A stretch of 64,000 bases of DNA from Rhizomicrobium sp. (GTDB lineage: Bacteria > Pseudomonadota > Alphaproteobacteria > Micropepsales > Micropepsaceae): NCBI GenBank assembly GCA_037200045.1, contig JBBCHM010000001.1, positions 1,302,001-1,366,000 on the forward strand. The letters run 5' to 3'. Positions 1 through 8,221 of the stretch are shown here, piece by piece (position 1 is the first letter of the stretch; every line of letters begins with the position of its first letter). The translations under genes were made by a program, and so were the position numbers. Under the pieces are notes generated by a model. It was not told the origin of the DNA, made no database searches, and saw nothing but the letters and a program-made list of their open reading frames with translations.

Positions 1-1
1 G

Positions 2-586
2 GAGATCGTCGCGGTGAAGGTCCCGACCCGGGGCGGCGAGACCAATGTCGCGCTCGACGAGCAGCCCAAGACCGCCAAGCCCGAGAAGATCCCGACCTTG
101 AGGCCGGCCTTCGCCAAGGACGGCACGGTGACGGCGGCGAATTCCTCCTCGATCAGCGACGGCGCCGCGGCGCTGATCCTGTCGAGCGCCGCCGAAGCGC
201 AGAAGCGCGGGCTGAAGCCCATCGCCCGCATCGTGGCGCAGGCGAGCAATGCGCATGAGCCCAAATGGTTCACCACCGCGCCGGTCGGCGCGATCCGGAA
301 GGTGCTCAAGGCCGCCGGCTGGAGCACGGACGATGTCGACCTGTTCGAGATCAACGAGGCCTTCGCCGTCGTGGCGATGATCGCGATGCGCGACCTCGCC
401 CTGCCACATGACAAGGTGAATGTGAACGGCGGCGCCTGCGCCCTGGGCCATCCGATCGGCGCCAGCGGCGCGCGCATCATCGTGACGCTGCTGAACGCGC
501 TGGAAGCGCGCGGCAAGACGCGCGGCGTCGCCGCGCTCTGCATCGGCGGCGGCGAAGCGACGGCGGTGGCGGTGGAGCGGTTGTGA
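2..586 (+). CDS. Thiolase (acetyl-CoA C-acyltransferase), C-terminal part
   Basis: This is the 3' portion of a thiolase; the reading frame is already open at base 2, so the start lies left of the window. Thiolases cleave or condense acyl-CoA/acetyl-CoA and act in beta-oxidation, ketone metabolism and polyhydroxyalkanoate synthesis. Visible family marks are the NEAFA motif, the GGACALGHPIGASGARI block carrying the catalytic histidine, and the terminal CIGGGEA block carrying the second catalytic cysteine. The nucleophilic N-terminal cysteine is outside the window. The stop overlaps the GTG of the next gene, and methylcrotonyl-CoA carboxylase genes follow, so a role at the end of leucine or acyl-CoA breakdown is likely. 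Whether it is PhaA/AtoB-like or a 3-ketoacyl-CoA thiolase cannot be told from this part. Confidence 0.93.
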   Translation, partial: EIVAVKVPTRGGETNVALDEQPKTAKPEKIPTLRPAFAKDGTVTAANSSSISDGAAALILSSAAEAQKRGLKPIARIVAQASNAHEPKWFTTAPVGAIRKVLKAAGWSTDDVDLFEINEAFAVVAMIAMRDLALPHDKVNVNGGACALGHPIGASGARIIVTLLNALEARGKTRGVAALCIGGGEATAVAVERL

Positions 587-830
587 CGGAACAGAAGTCG
601 AAATATCTGGTTTGCTATGATTACGGCCAGGGAGGACTCTGGGCCTTCGTTTGTGCGCATTCCGTGGCCGAAATCACGGCCAAATATCCCGAATTGCTCA
701 TCTTCCCCGAGCCGCCGCTTTTTTACGACAAGTCGCAACTGGATATGATTGCGGCTCAGTTCACCACAGACATCGACGATGAACCGACCGAATGGCTGGT
801 GCAATTGGTCAGCGAGAGAGACAAGGACTT

Positions 831-834
<4 letters not shown>
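583..834 (+). CDS. Small hypothetical protein (83 aa)
   Basis: I do not recognise a family. The GTG start overlaps the thiolase stop (GTGA), and the stop in turn overlaps the GTG of mccB in the same way, so it is almost certainly translated from the thiolase-mccB transcript. The protein is acidic with several aromatic residues, has no membrane segment or signal peptide, and carries a mid-protein stretch [14 protein letters not shown]. Its codon use is less GC-rich than its neighbours (for example AAATATCTGG, TTTTTTACG), which may mean it was added to the operon later. Function unknown. Confidence 0.7.
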
Positions 835-2423
<1,589 letters not shown>

Positions 2424-2424
2424 A

Positions 2425-2826
2425 CTACGGACGAAACGGATTTCGGATCGTCAATCCGCCAACTATCTGACCGTGATGCAGGTCTTCCGTGAACAAGGTC
2501 GTGCACTTCGCCCGTGTCGCCGCCGCCAACAGCATGGAATCGAAGATCGAATATTTGTAGCGCTCGGCGATATCGAGGCCGATATCGTGTGTCGCGATAT
2601 CGAGCGGCACGACCTCGCACGCCGACCGGATCTGATTGAGCAGGTCGCGGACCTTGTTCAAGGGCCGACCGAACTTGCGTGTCGCGACAGCCGCGAACTC
2701 ATTGAGCACTTGGGTGCTGACAGTCCCGCCGTCCGACACCAGGACTTCGACGCGATCCGCTTTCGTGGCGTCCAGCGAAACCAGGTAAAGCAGAACGTTC
2801 GAATCGAAGAAGTCAGTCGCGCTCAT
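2425..2826 (-). CDS. PIN-domain toxin (VapC-like ribonuclease)
   Basis: Putative metal-dependent RNase toxin of a VapBC-type pair. The PIN acidic residues are visible: D near the N-terminus in FFDSNVLLYL, E in QVLNEFAAVA, and D residues in the C-terminal part (IFDSMLLAAA and TEDL). Length (133 aa) is typical. The ATG at 2826 was chosen because it begins the PIN fold directly and lies 14 bases inside the end of the antitoxin gene; a longer reading starting at 2856 only adds antitoxin-overlapping sequence. It is convergent with mccB, one base from its stop. RNA target not predictable. Confidence 0.88.
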   Translation of the reverse strand: MSATDFFDSNVLLYLVSLDATKADRVEVLVSDGGTVSTQVLNEFAAVATRKFGRPLNKVRDLLNQIRSACEVVPLDIATHDIGLDIAERYKYSIFDSMLLAAATRAKCTTLFTEDLHHGQIVGGLTIRNPFRP

Positions 2827-3067
2827 GCGGCTCGTCGAGACGCTGACCGCGCTCATGCGCTTCTTCGCGGTCGAATTTGAAGTCTTTCGGCATCCAGCCG
2901 CGATATTTCCGAATCCGCTTGAGGGCCGCGAGGCGCTTCTGCCGCGCGATGTCCTCCTGCCGTTCGACCGTCACCTCCACCTGGTCGCCTTCCTTCAACC
3001 CGAGCTTCTCCACCAGCGCCTTGGGCAGGCGCACGGCCAGGCTGTTCCCCCATTTGGCGATTTGCAT
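2813..3067 (-). CDS. AbrB/MazE-fold antitoxin (VapB-like)
   Basis: DNA-binding antitoxin partner of the PIN protein. The N-terminus MQIAKWGNSLAVRLPKALV and the following LKEGDQVEVTV are the swapped-hairpin AbrB/SpoVT pattern seen in VapB and MazE antitoxins; the basic C-terminal tail (RKYRGWMPKDF) is the part expected to wrap around the toxin. The 84-residue length is normal. ATG at 3067 begins exactly at the conserved MQIAKWGNS; an alternative start at 3088 would put coding sequence inside the upstream palindrome. The gene overlaps vapC by 14 bases. The perfect inverted repeat directly upstream (3077-3106) is the expected autoregulatory operator. Confidence 0.9.
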   Translation of the reverse strand: MQIAKWGNSLAVRLPKALVEKLGLKEGDQVEVTVERQEDIARQKRLAALKRIRKYRGWMPKDFKFDREEAHERGQRLDEPHERD

Positions 3068-3076
3068 GGCGACCTC

Positions 3077-3106
3077 GATGATATACAATTGAAAATGTAT
3101 ATCATC
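3077..3106. promoter_or_regulatory. Perfect inverted repeat, probable VapB operator
   Basis: Two 11-base arms, GATGATATACA (3077-3087) and TGTATATCATC (3096-3106), are exact reverse complements separated by an AT-rich 8-base spacer. The site starts 10 bases upstream of the antitoxin ATG and lies between it and the divergent flavin-reductase gene. AbrB-fold antitoxins are known to bind such palindromes to repress their own operon. The AT content is far above that of the surroundings. It may also affect the rightward gene at 3139. Confidence 0.75.
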
Positions 3107-3138
3107 TTGTGGCGCGTTTCAAACATCCGGTCGAGCCC

Positions 3139-3708
3139 ATGATCGCCAAGCCCCCCGCCAAACGCGCCTTTCCCGCCGCCCAGGCGCGCCGCTATCTGGA
3201 GCCGGGACCGATCATCCTCATCAGCTCCGCGCACGAGGGCGAAACCGACATCATGACCTGCGGCTGGCACATGATGCTCGGCTATGACCGCGTCGGCTGC
3301 TACATCTGGAACGCGAACCACAGCCACCGCCTGATCCGCGACAGCGGCGAATGCGCGATCAACATTCCGGCGGTCGATATCGCGCCCACCGTGGTGCGCA
3401 TCGGCAATTGCTCGGGCCGCGACACCGACAAATTCGCGGCGTTCGGCCTTGCCAAGGAAAAGGGTCGCAAGGTGTCGGCGCCGCTCATCGCCGCCTGTCC
3501 CGTCAACCTCGAATGCCGCCTGGCCGACGACCGGCTGATCGACGGCTACGAGCTGTTCGTCTTCGATGTCGTAGCCGCCCGCGCCGCCGCGACGCCCCGA
3601 TGGCCCCGGACCATCCACTATCGCGGCGACGGTGCGTTCATGCTGTCGGGCGCGGAGACGCGCAAATGGCGCAAGCTCTTCCGCCCCGCCATGCTGGAGG
3701 ATCCATGA
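3139..3708 (+). CDS. Flavin reductase-like / FMN-binding split-barrel protein
   Basis: Predicted FMN-binding split-barrel protein of the flavin-reductase-like class, which binds flavin for reduction by NAD(P)H or as a flavin-storage fold. The pattern is PGPIILISSAHEGETDIMTCGWHMMLGYD, followed by HSHRLIRDSGECAINIP and later LECRLADDRLIDGYELFVFDV, which matches the barrel core; written here in parts, the key residues lie at about 20-50, 60-75 and 125-150. ATG at 3139 is used (189 aa); a GTG at 3109 is possible but lies immediately beside the palindrome. The stop overlaps the next ATG (ATGA), so it forms a three-gene unit with the ABM and GNAT genes. The physiological substrate is unknown. Confidence 0.82.
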   Translation: MIAKPPAKRAFPAAQARRYLEPGPIILISSAHEGETDIMTCGWHMMLGYDRVGCYIWNANHSHRLIRDSGECAINIPAVDIAPTVVRIGNCSGRDTDKFAAFGLAKEKGRKVSAPLIAACPVNLECRLADDRLIDGYELFVFDVVAARAAATPRWPRTIHYRGDGAFMLSGAETRKWRKLFRPAMLEDP

Positions 3709-4001
3709 TCGTCGTTGCCGGCCACGTCGTCGCCACCGAGGCCAACCGCGCCGAGATGCTGCGCATCGCGCTCGAGCACGTCCACCGCTCCCGCGCCGAG
3801 CCCGGCTGCATCGAGCACGGCGTCTATGTCGATGCCGAGAATCCGCTGAAGCTGCACTTCTTCGAGCGCTGGGCCGACGCCGCCGCGATCCGCGCGCATT
3901 TCGCCGTCCCCGAGTCGCGCGCCTTCGCCAAGCGATTGCGCGCGCTCGCCGCCGATCCCGGCGCGATGCACGTGTTCGAAGCCGCGCTCGCGAAGCTCTG
4001 A
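3705..4001 (+). CDS. Antibiotic biosynthesis monooxygenase (ABM) domain protein
   Basis: A 98-residue protein consisting of one ABM ferredoxin-like alpha/beta domain. This family includes cofactor-free quinone or heme monooxygenases as well as many uncharacterised small enzymes. Typical elements are the opening strand VVAGHVVATEANRAEML, the central EPGCIEHGVYVDAENP, the LHFFERWADAAAIRAHF segment and the terminal hydrophobic strand. ATG at 3705 overlaps the preceding stop, and the gene's TGA shares one base with the ATG of the following acetyltransferase. Pairing with a flavin reductase-like gene hints at oxidation of a small aromatic or quinone compound, but that is inference. Confidence 0.85.
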   Translation: MIVVAGHVVATEANRAEMLRIALEHVHRSRAEPGCIEHGVYVDAENPLKLHFFERWADAAAIRAHFAVPESRAFAKRLRALAADPGAMHVFEAALAKL

Positions 4002-4483
4002 TGCCGCGCGACGCCACCCGCGCCGACTGGCCGGCGACCCTCGCGCTCAACGCAGAGTCGGTGCATGTCCTCAGTCCGCTGGACGCGGCGCGGCTGGCCC
4101 GGCTCGCCGCCGCCGCGTCCTATCTGCGCGTTATGGAAGAGGAGGGCACGGTCGCCGCCTTCCTGCTCGGCTTCGCCAAGGGCGCGGCTTATGACAGCCC
4201 GAATTATCGCTGGTTCGATGCCCGCTTCGACAGCTTCTTCTATGTCGACCGCGTCGTGGTCGCGCCGGCGTTTCGCGGCCGCCGGCTGGCCGACCGGCTC
4301 TACGACGATTTCGAGAGCGCCGCCCGCGCGCGCGGCATCCGCACCGTCGTCTGCGAGGTGAATGTCGCGCCGCCCAACCCCGCCTCGCTCGCCTTCCATG
4401 CGCGGCGCGGTTTCACCGAGATCGGCCGGCAACCTTACGGCGAGGGCAAGACGGTCACGCTTCTGCGCCGCGATCTCGCCTGA
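4001..4483 (+). CDS. GNAT-family N-acetyltransferase
   Basis: Predicted acetyl-CoA dependent N-acetyltransferase, 160 residues. The acetyl-CoA binding motif A is VDRVVVAPAFRGRRLADRLY (about residues 84-103), containing the R/Q-x-x-G-x-G/A type turn as FRGRRLA, and motif B follows as NPASLAFHARRGFTEIG. The start at 4001 shares its A with the stop of the ABM gene, showing coupling. Substrate unknown; some relatives act on amino groups of amino acids or antibiotics, but nothing here specifies one. Confidence 0.9.
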   Translation: MPRDATRADWPATLALNAESVHVLSPLDAARLARLAAAASYLRVMEEEGTVAAFLLGFAKGAAYDSPNYRWFDARFDSFFYVDRVVVAPAFRGRRLADRLYDDFESAARARGIRTVVCEVNVAPPNPASLAFHARRGFTEIGRQPYGEGKTVTLLRRDLA

Positions 4484-4545
4484 GCCGCCCACCGCGAAAC
4501 TTCCCCCAAAGTTCCGCGTTGTCCGCTAGAATACGGTAAACGCAG

Positions 4546-4902
4546 ATGGGGATGACCATGGATCAGATCACGCATTTCCTCAGGGTTATCCTGGATTTCC
4601 TTCGTGAAGGCTATGACTCGGTGAACGCGGTCGAGGGCCTCGTCATCGCTCTTGTCGCGGCGATCATCGCGCCGGCCTGGGACCGGATCTGGGCGGTGGC
4701 GCTCGGCGCCACGCTGGTCCACCTGATCGCCGATGTCCTCATTCCCGTGGTCGCGCGCCACGCCGCCTTCCGCCTGCCGCCGCTGATGGAGTTCGAGTTC
4801 TGGCGCACCGCGGTCGCGCTCTATGTCGGCTATCTGATCGTCATCGCGGTCCTGATGTTCATCAAGCGGATGTTCCTGTCGCCGCCGGCCCACGCGCATT
4901 GA
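4546..4902 (+). CDS. Small integral membrane protein (118 aa)
   Basis: I do not recognise a named family. The sequence shows at least two clear hydrophobic segments: AVEGLVIALVAAIIAPAW (about residues 28-45) together with VALGATLVHLIADVLIPVV, and a final ALYVGYLIVIAVLMFI ending in a short basic tail. Three ATGs are available at 4546, 4552 and 4558; the GGGGATGACC run places the best ribosome-binding sequence ahead of 4558, so the true protein may be four residues shorter. It stands alone between the GNAT gene and mccA. Confidence 0.72.
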   Translation: MGMTMDQITHFLRVILDFLREGYDSVNAVEGLVIALVAAIIAPAWDRIWAVALGATLVHLIADVLIPVVARHAAFRLPPLMEFEFWRTAVALYVGYLIVIAVLMFIKRMFLSPPAHAH

Positions 4903-4989
4903 AACGGCCGGCGGCACTTATCCACAGTCGTTTCGCGAACGCTTGATCGCCGGTATTTCGGCGCCGCGAACTGTGCTTAAACCCGCCCG

Positions 4990-6867
4990 ATGTTCCAGTC
5001 CCTTCTGATTGCCAATCGCGGCGAGATCGCCGTCCGCGTCATCCGCACCGCCCGGCGCATGGGTGTGGTGACGGTCGCGGTCTATTCCGACGCCGACGCC
5101 AAGGCCGCCCATGTCGCGCTGGCCGACAGCGCGATCCGCATCGGCCCGGCGGCACCGGCGCAATCCTACCTCGACATCGGCGCGGTCCTGGCGGCGGCGG
5201 AGGCGAGCGGCGTCGACGCGATCCATCCGGGCTACGGTTTCCTGTCGGAGAACGCGGGCTTCGCCGAGGCCTGCGCGAGCGCCGGCATCGTCTTCGTCGG
5301 CCCGCCGCCCGGCGCGATCCGCGCCATGGGCCTGAAGGACCGCGCAAAGGCGCTGATGGCGAAGGCCGGCGTGCCGGTGGTGCCCGGCTATCTCGGAGAG
5401 GACCAGTCCGCCGAGCGCCTGGCGACAGAGGCCGAGCGCATCGGCTATCCCGTCCTGATCAAGGCGGTCGCCGGCGGCGGCGGCAAGGGCATGCGCAAGG
5501 TGGACGAGGCCGGCGACTTCGCCGCCGCGCTCGCCAGCGCCCAGCGCGAAGCACGCGGCGCCTTCGGCAACGACGCCGTGCTGATCGAGAAATACGTCAC
5601 CCGCCCGCGCCATATCGAGGTCCAGGTCTTCGCCGACGATCGCGGCAACGCGGTGCATCTGTTCGAGCGCGACTGCTCGCTGCAGCGCCGCCACCAGAAG
5701 GTGATCGAGGAAGCGCCTGCCCCCGGCATGCCCCCTGCCGTCCGCGCCGCCATCGGTGCGATCGCCGTGAAGGCCGCCCGCGCGGTCGATTATCGCGGCG
5801 CCGGCACCGTCGAATTCATCGCCGATGCGTCCGAGGGCCTGAGGGCCGACCGCATCTGGTTCATGGAGATGAACACGCGGCTGCAGGTCGAGCATCCCGT
5901 GACCGAGGCGATCACCGGCACCGATCTCGTCGAATGGCAGCTCCGCGTCGCCGCCGGCGAACCGCTTCCGAAACTGCAGCCCGATCTCGCCATCGCCGGC
6001 CACGCCATCGAGGTCCGGCTCTACGCCGAGGATCCGCAGGCCGGCTTTCTCCCCTCGATCGGCACGCTGGAGCGCCTGCGCTTCCCGCAAGGCGTGCGCA
6101 TCGACAGCGGCGTGCGCGAGGGCGATGTCGTGACGCCGTTCTACGATCCGATGATCGCCAAGGTGATCGCCCATGGCCCGACGCGCGACGACGCGATCCG
6201 GACGCTCGCCGCCGCGCTGGACGAAACGCAGATCGCCGGCCTGAAGACCAACAACGCGTTCCTCGCCCGCGCCCTGCGCGAACCCGACTTCCGCGCCGGC
6301 GACATCGACACCGCCTTCATCGAGCGCCACCTGGCCAGCCTCGTTCCGCCGCCCACGCTGCCGCCGCGCATTCTGTCCGCCGCCGCCGATTTCATCGTCC
6401 ATGAACACACGGCCGAAAGCGCCGATCCCTGGGCCGCGCGCGACGGCTTCCGCCTCGGCGGTGCCAAGACGCCCCGTATCGCCTTCGCCGTCGACGGCAA
6501 GCCGGTGTTGGCGCCGGCCGCCGCCTCGCCGGACGCGACCGCGATCCGTCTCGCCAACGGCGCCGTCGCGGTGATGGAAAAGGGCGAGACCTACACGGTG
6601 CGCGAATACGATCCCTTCGACGCCGCCGATGCCGCGGGCTCCGCCACCGACCGCGTCGTGACGCCGATGCCGGGCAAGATCATCCAGGTCCTCGTCAAGT
6701 CGGGCGACGCGGTGAAGCCGGGCCAGGCGCTCGCCGTTCTCGAAGCGATGAAGATGGAGCACACCCTGGCCGCGCCCGGCGCCGCGACCGTGGAGGCCGT
6801 CGCCGTCGCGGTCGGCGATCAGGTCGGCGAGGGCACCATCGTCGTGCGCTTTGTGGTGTCGGCATGA
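4990..6867 (+). CDS. mccA: Acyl-CoA (methylcrotonyl-CoA) carboxylase biotin-carrying alpha subunit
   Basis: Biotin carboxylase and biotin carrier in one chain of 625 residues; it carboxylates its own biotin with ATP and bicarbonate and passes the group to MccB. Order of domains: biotin carboxylase N-domain (LIANRGEIAVRVIRTAR at residues 5-21), ATP-grasp with IKAVAGGGGKGMRKV, the catalytic-site region with FMEMNTRLQVEHPVTE, carboxylase C-domain ending near GLKTNNAFL, a linker, then the biotinyl domain whose EAMKMEH puts the biotinylated lysine at about residue 588. The substrate assignment rests on the nearby unmistakable mccB; a propionyl-CoA carboxylase-type subunit would look similar. The stop overlaps the DUF1489 start (ATGA). 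Confidence 0.94.
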   Translation: MFQSLLIANRGEIAVRVIRTARRMGVVTVAVYSDADAKAAHVALADSAIRIGPAAPAQSYLDIGAVLAAAEASGVDAIHPGYGFLSENAGFAEACASAGIVFVGPPPGAIRAMGLKDRAKALMAKAGVPVVPGYLGEDQSAERLATEAERIGYPVLIKAVAGGGGKGMRKVDEAGDFAAALASAQREARGAFGNDAVLIEKYVTRPRHIEVQVFADDRGNAVHLFERDCSLQRRHQKVIEEAPAPGMPPAVRAAIGAIAVKAARAVDYRGAGTVEFIADASEGLRADRIWFMEMNTRLQVEHPVTEAITGTDLVEWQLRVAAGEPLPKLQPDLAIAGHAIEVRLYAEDPQAGFLPSIGTLERLRFPQGVRIDSGVREGDVVTPFYDPMIAKVIAHGPTRDDAIRTLAAALDETQIAGLKTNNAFLARALREPDFRAGDIDTAFIERHLASLVPPPTLPPRILSAAADFIVHEHTAESADPWAARDGFRLGGAKTPRIAFAVDGKPVLAPAAASPDATAIRLANGAVAVMEKGETYTVREYDPFDAADAAGSATDRVVTPMPGKIIQVLVKSGDAVKPGQALAVLEAMKMEHTLAAPGAATVEAVAVAVGDQVGEGTIVVRFVVSA

Positions 6868-7298
6868 CTCTGCACATCCTCAAGCTCTGCGTCGGCGTCG
6901 AGACGGTCGAGGAGCTGGCGCAATGGCAGGCCGGCCGCGTCCGCGATCAGAAGAAGCGCGGCGTGAAAACGCCCGAACTGATCCACGTCACCCGCATGAT
7001 GCCCAAGCGCAAGGACGAGGTCCTGGACGGCGGCTCGCTCTATTGGGTGATCAAGGGCCAGATCGCGGTGCGCCAGACGCTGATCGACATCCGCCGCGTG
7101 ACCAAGAACGGCACGCCGCATTGCGGCCTGGTCTACGCGCCCGAGCTGGTGCCGGTGCGCCGCCGCGCCCACCGCGCCTTCCAGGGCTGGCGCTATCTCC
7201 CCGCGAAGGACGCCCCGCCCGACGCGCGCGGCGCCAAGGGCCTCGAAAAGCTTCCCGAAAGGCTGCAGGCCGAACTGGTCGAACTGGGTCTTCTGTGA
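6864..7298 (+). CDS. DUF1489 family protein
   Basis: A 144-residue cytosolic protein of a family restricted largely to Alphaproteobacteria and of unknown function. Recognisable blocks are LHILKLCVGVETVEELAQWQ, HVTRMMPKRKDEVLDGGSLYW with VIKGQI, and AHRAFQGWRYL near the C-terminus. The ATG overlaps the mccA stop, so it is co-translated with mccA. It ends 9 bases before the convergent panC. Confidence 0.9.
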   Translation: MTLHILKLCVGVETVEELAQWQAGRVRDQKKRGVKTPELIHVTRMMPKRKDEVLDGGSLYWVIKGQIAVRQTLIDIRRVTKNGTPHCGLVYAPELVPVRRRAHRAFQGWRYLPAKDAPPDARGAKGLEKLPERLQAELVELGLL

Positions 7299-7307
7299 CG
7301 CGGGCGT

Positions 7308-8153
7308 TCACACCGCCATGTTGTCGATCAGCCGCGTCGCGCCGATCTTTGCCGCCGCGAGAATCCGCGCCGGCCGGTCGAGGCTTTCGATCTTTTCCAG
7401 GCTCGCCGCGTCGCGGATCGCGACATAGTCGACGGACTCGAATCCCGCTTCCAGCAGATCGCTGCGCCCGAACTGTTCCGCCACCGCGACGCTGTCGCCA
7501 CGTTTCAACCGCGCGACGGCATCGCGCAGGACAAGATTGAGCCGCCCGGCGATCCGGCGCTGTTCGGGCTTGAGATAGGCGTTGCGCGACGACATCGCGA
7601 GCCCGTCGGCCTCGCGCACGATCGGCCCGCCGGCGATCTCGATCGGCAGGCCGAGATCGGCCGTCAGGCGGCGGATGACCAGAAGCTGCTGGTAGTCCTT
7701 CTCGCCGAAGATGGCGACATCCGGCATCGCCGCGATCAGCAGCTTCGATACGACCGTGGCGACACCCGCGAAGAAATGCGGCCGGAAGTCGGTTTCGAGG
7801 CCATTGGCGGGTCCGCCGACCTCGATCCGCGTCGCGAAGCCTTGCGGATACATCTCCGCGACCGACGGCGCGAAAATCAGGTCGAGCGCGGCCCCGCCGA
7901 GCTTGGCGGCATCGCTCGTGAGGTCGCGCGGATAGCGGTCGAAATCTTCGTGCGGCGCGAACTGCGCCGGGTTCACAAAGATGCTGGCGACGCTCCTGTC
8001 GGCGCGGCTTTGTGTCTCGCGCACCAGCGACAGATGCCCATCATGTAGCGCCCCCATCGTCGGCACCAGCCCGATGCGCGCGCCGTCGCGGCGCCATCCG
8101 GCAATCCGAGCGCGCAGCGCGGCGATGGTCGTGACGATCTCGGGCGTTTTCAT
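7308..8153 (-). CDS. panC: Pantoate-beta-alanine ligase (pantothenate synthetase)
   Basis: Catalyses ATP-dependent joining of D-pantoate and beta-alanine, the last step of pantothenate (CoA precursor) synthesis, in the cytosol. Diagnostic blocks are PTMGALHDGHLSLV (nucleotide-binding HxGH-type motif, about residues 31-44), SIFVNPAQFAPHEDFDRYPR, FGEKDYQQLLVIRR, and the pantoate/ATP loop READGLAMSSRNAYL. The 281-residue length is normal. It is divergent from putA with only 68 bases between the two starts, so the promoters must lie close together. panB and panD are not in the window. Confidence 0.97.
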   Translation of the reverse strand: MKTPEIVTTIAALRARIAGWRRDGARIGLVPTMGALHDGHLSLVRETQSRADRSVASIFVNPAQFAPHEDFDRYPRDLTSDAAKLGGAALDLIFAPSVAEMYPQGFATRIEVGGPANGLETDFRPHFFAGVATVVSKLLIAAMPDVAIFGEKDYQQLLVIRRLTADLGLPIEIAGGPIVREADGLAMSSRNAYLKPEQRRIAGRLNLVLRDAVARLKRGDSVAVAEQFGRSDLLEAGFESVDYVAIRDAASLEKIESLDRPARILAAAKIGATRLIDNMAV

Positions 8154-8221
8154 CGCGCGAACATAGCGCGCCGGGCAGGGGCCGCGCTACAATCGCCTCC
8201 GCCATCCGAACCGACATCGCC

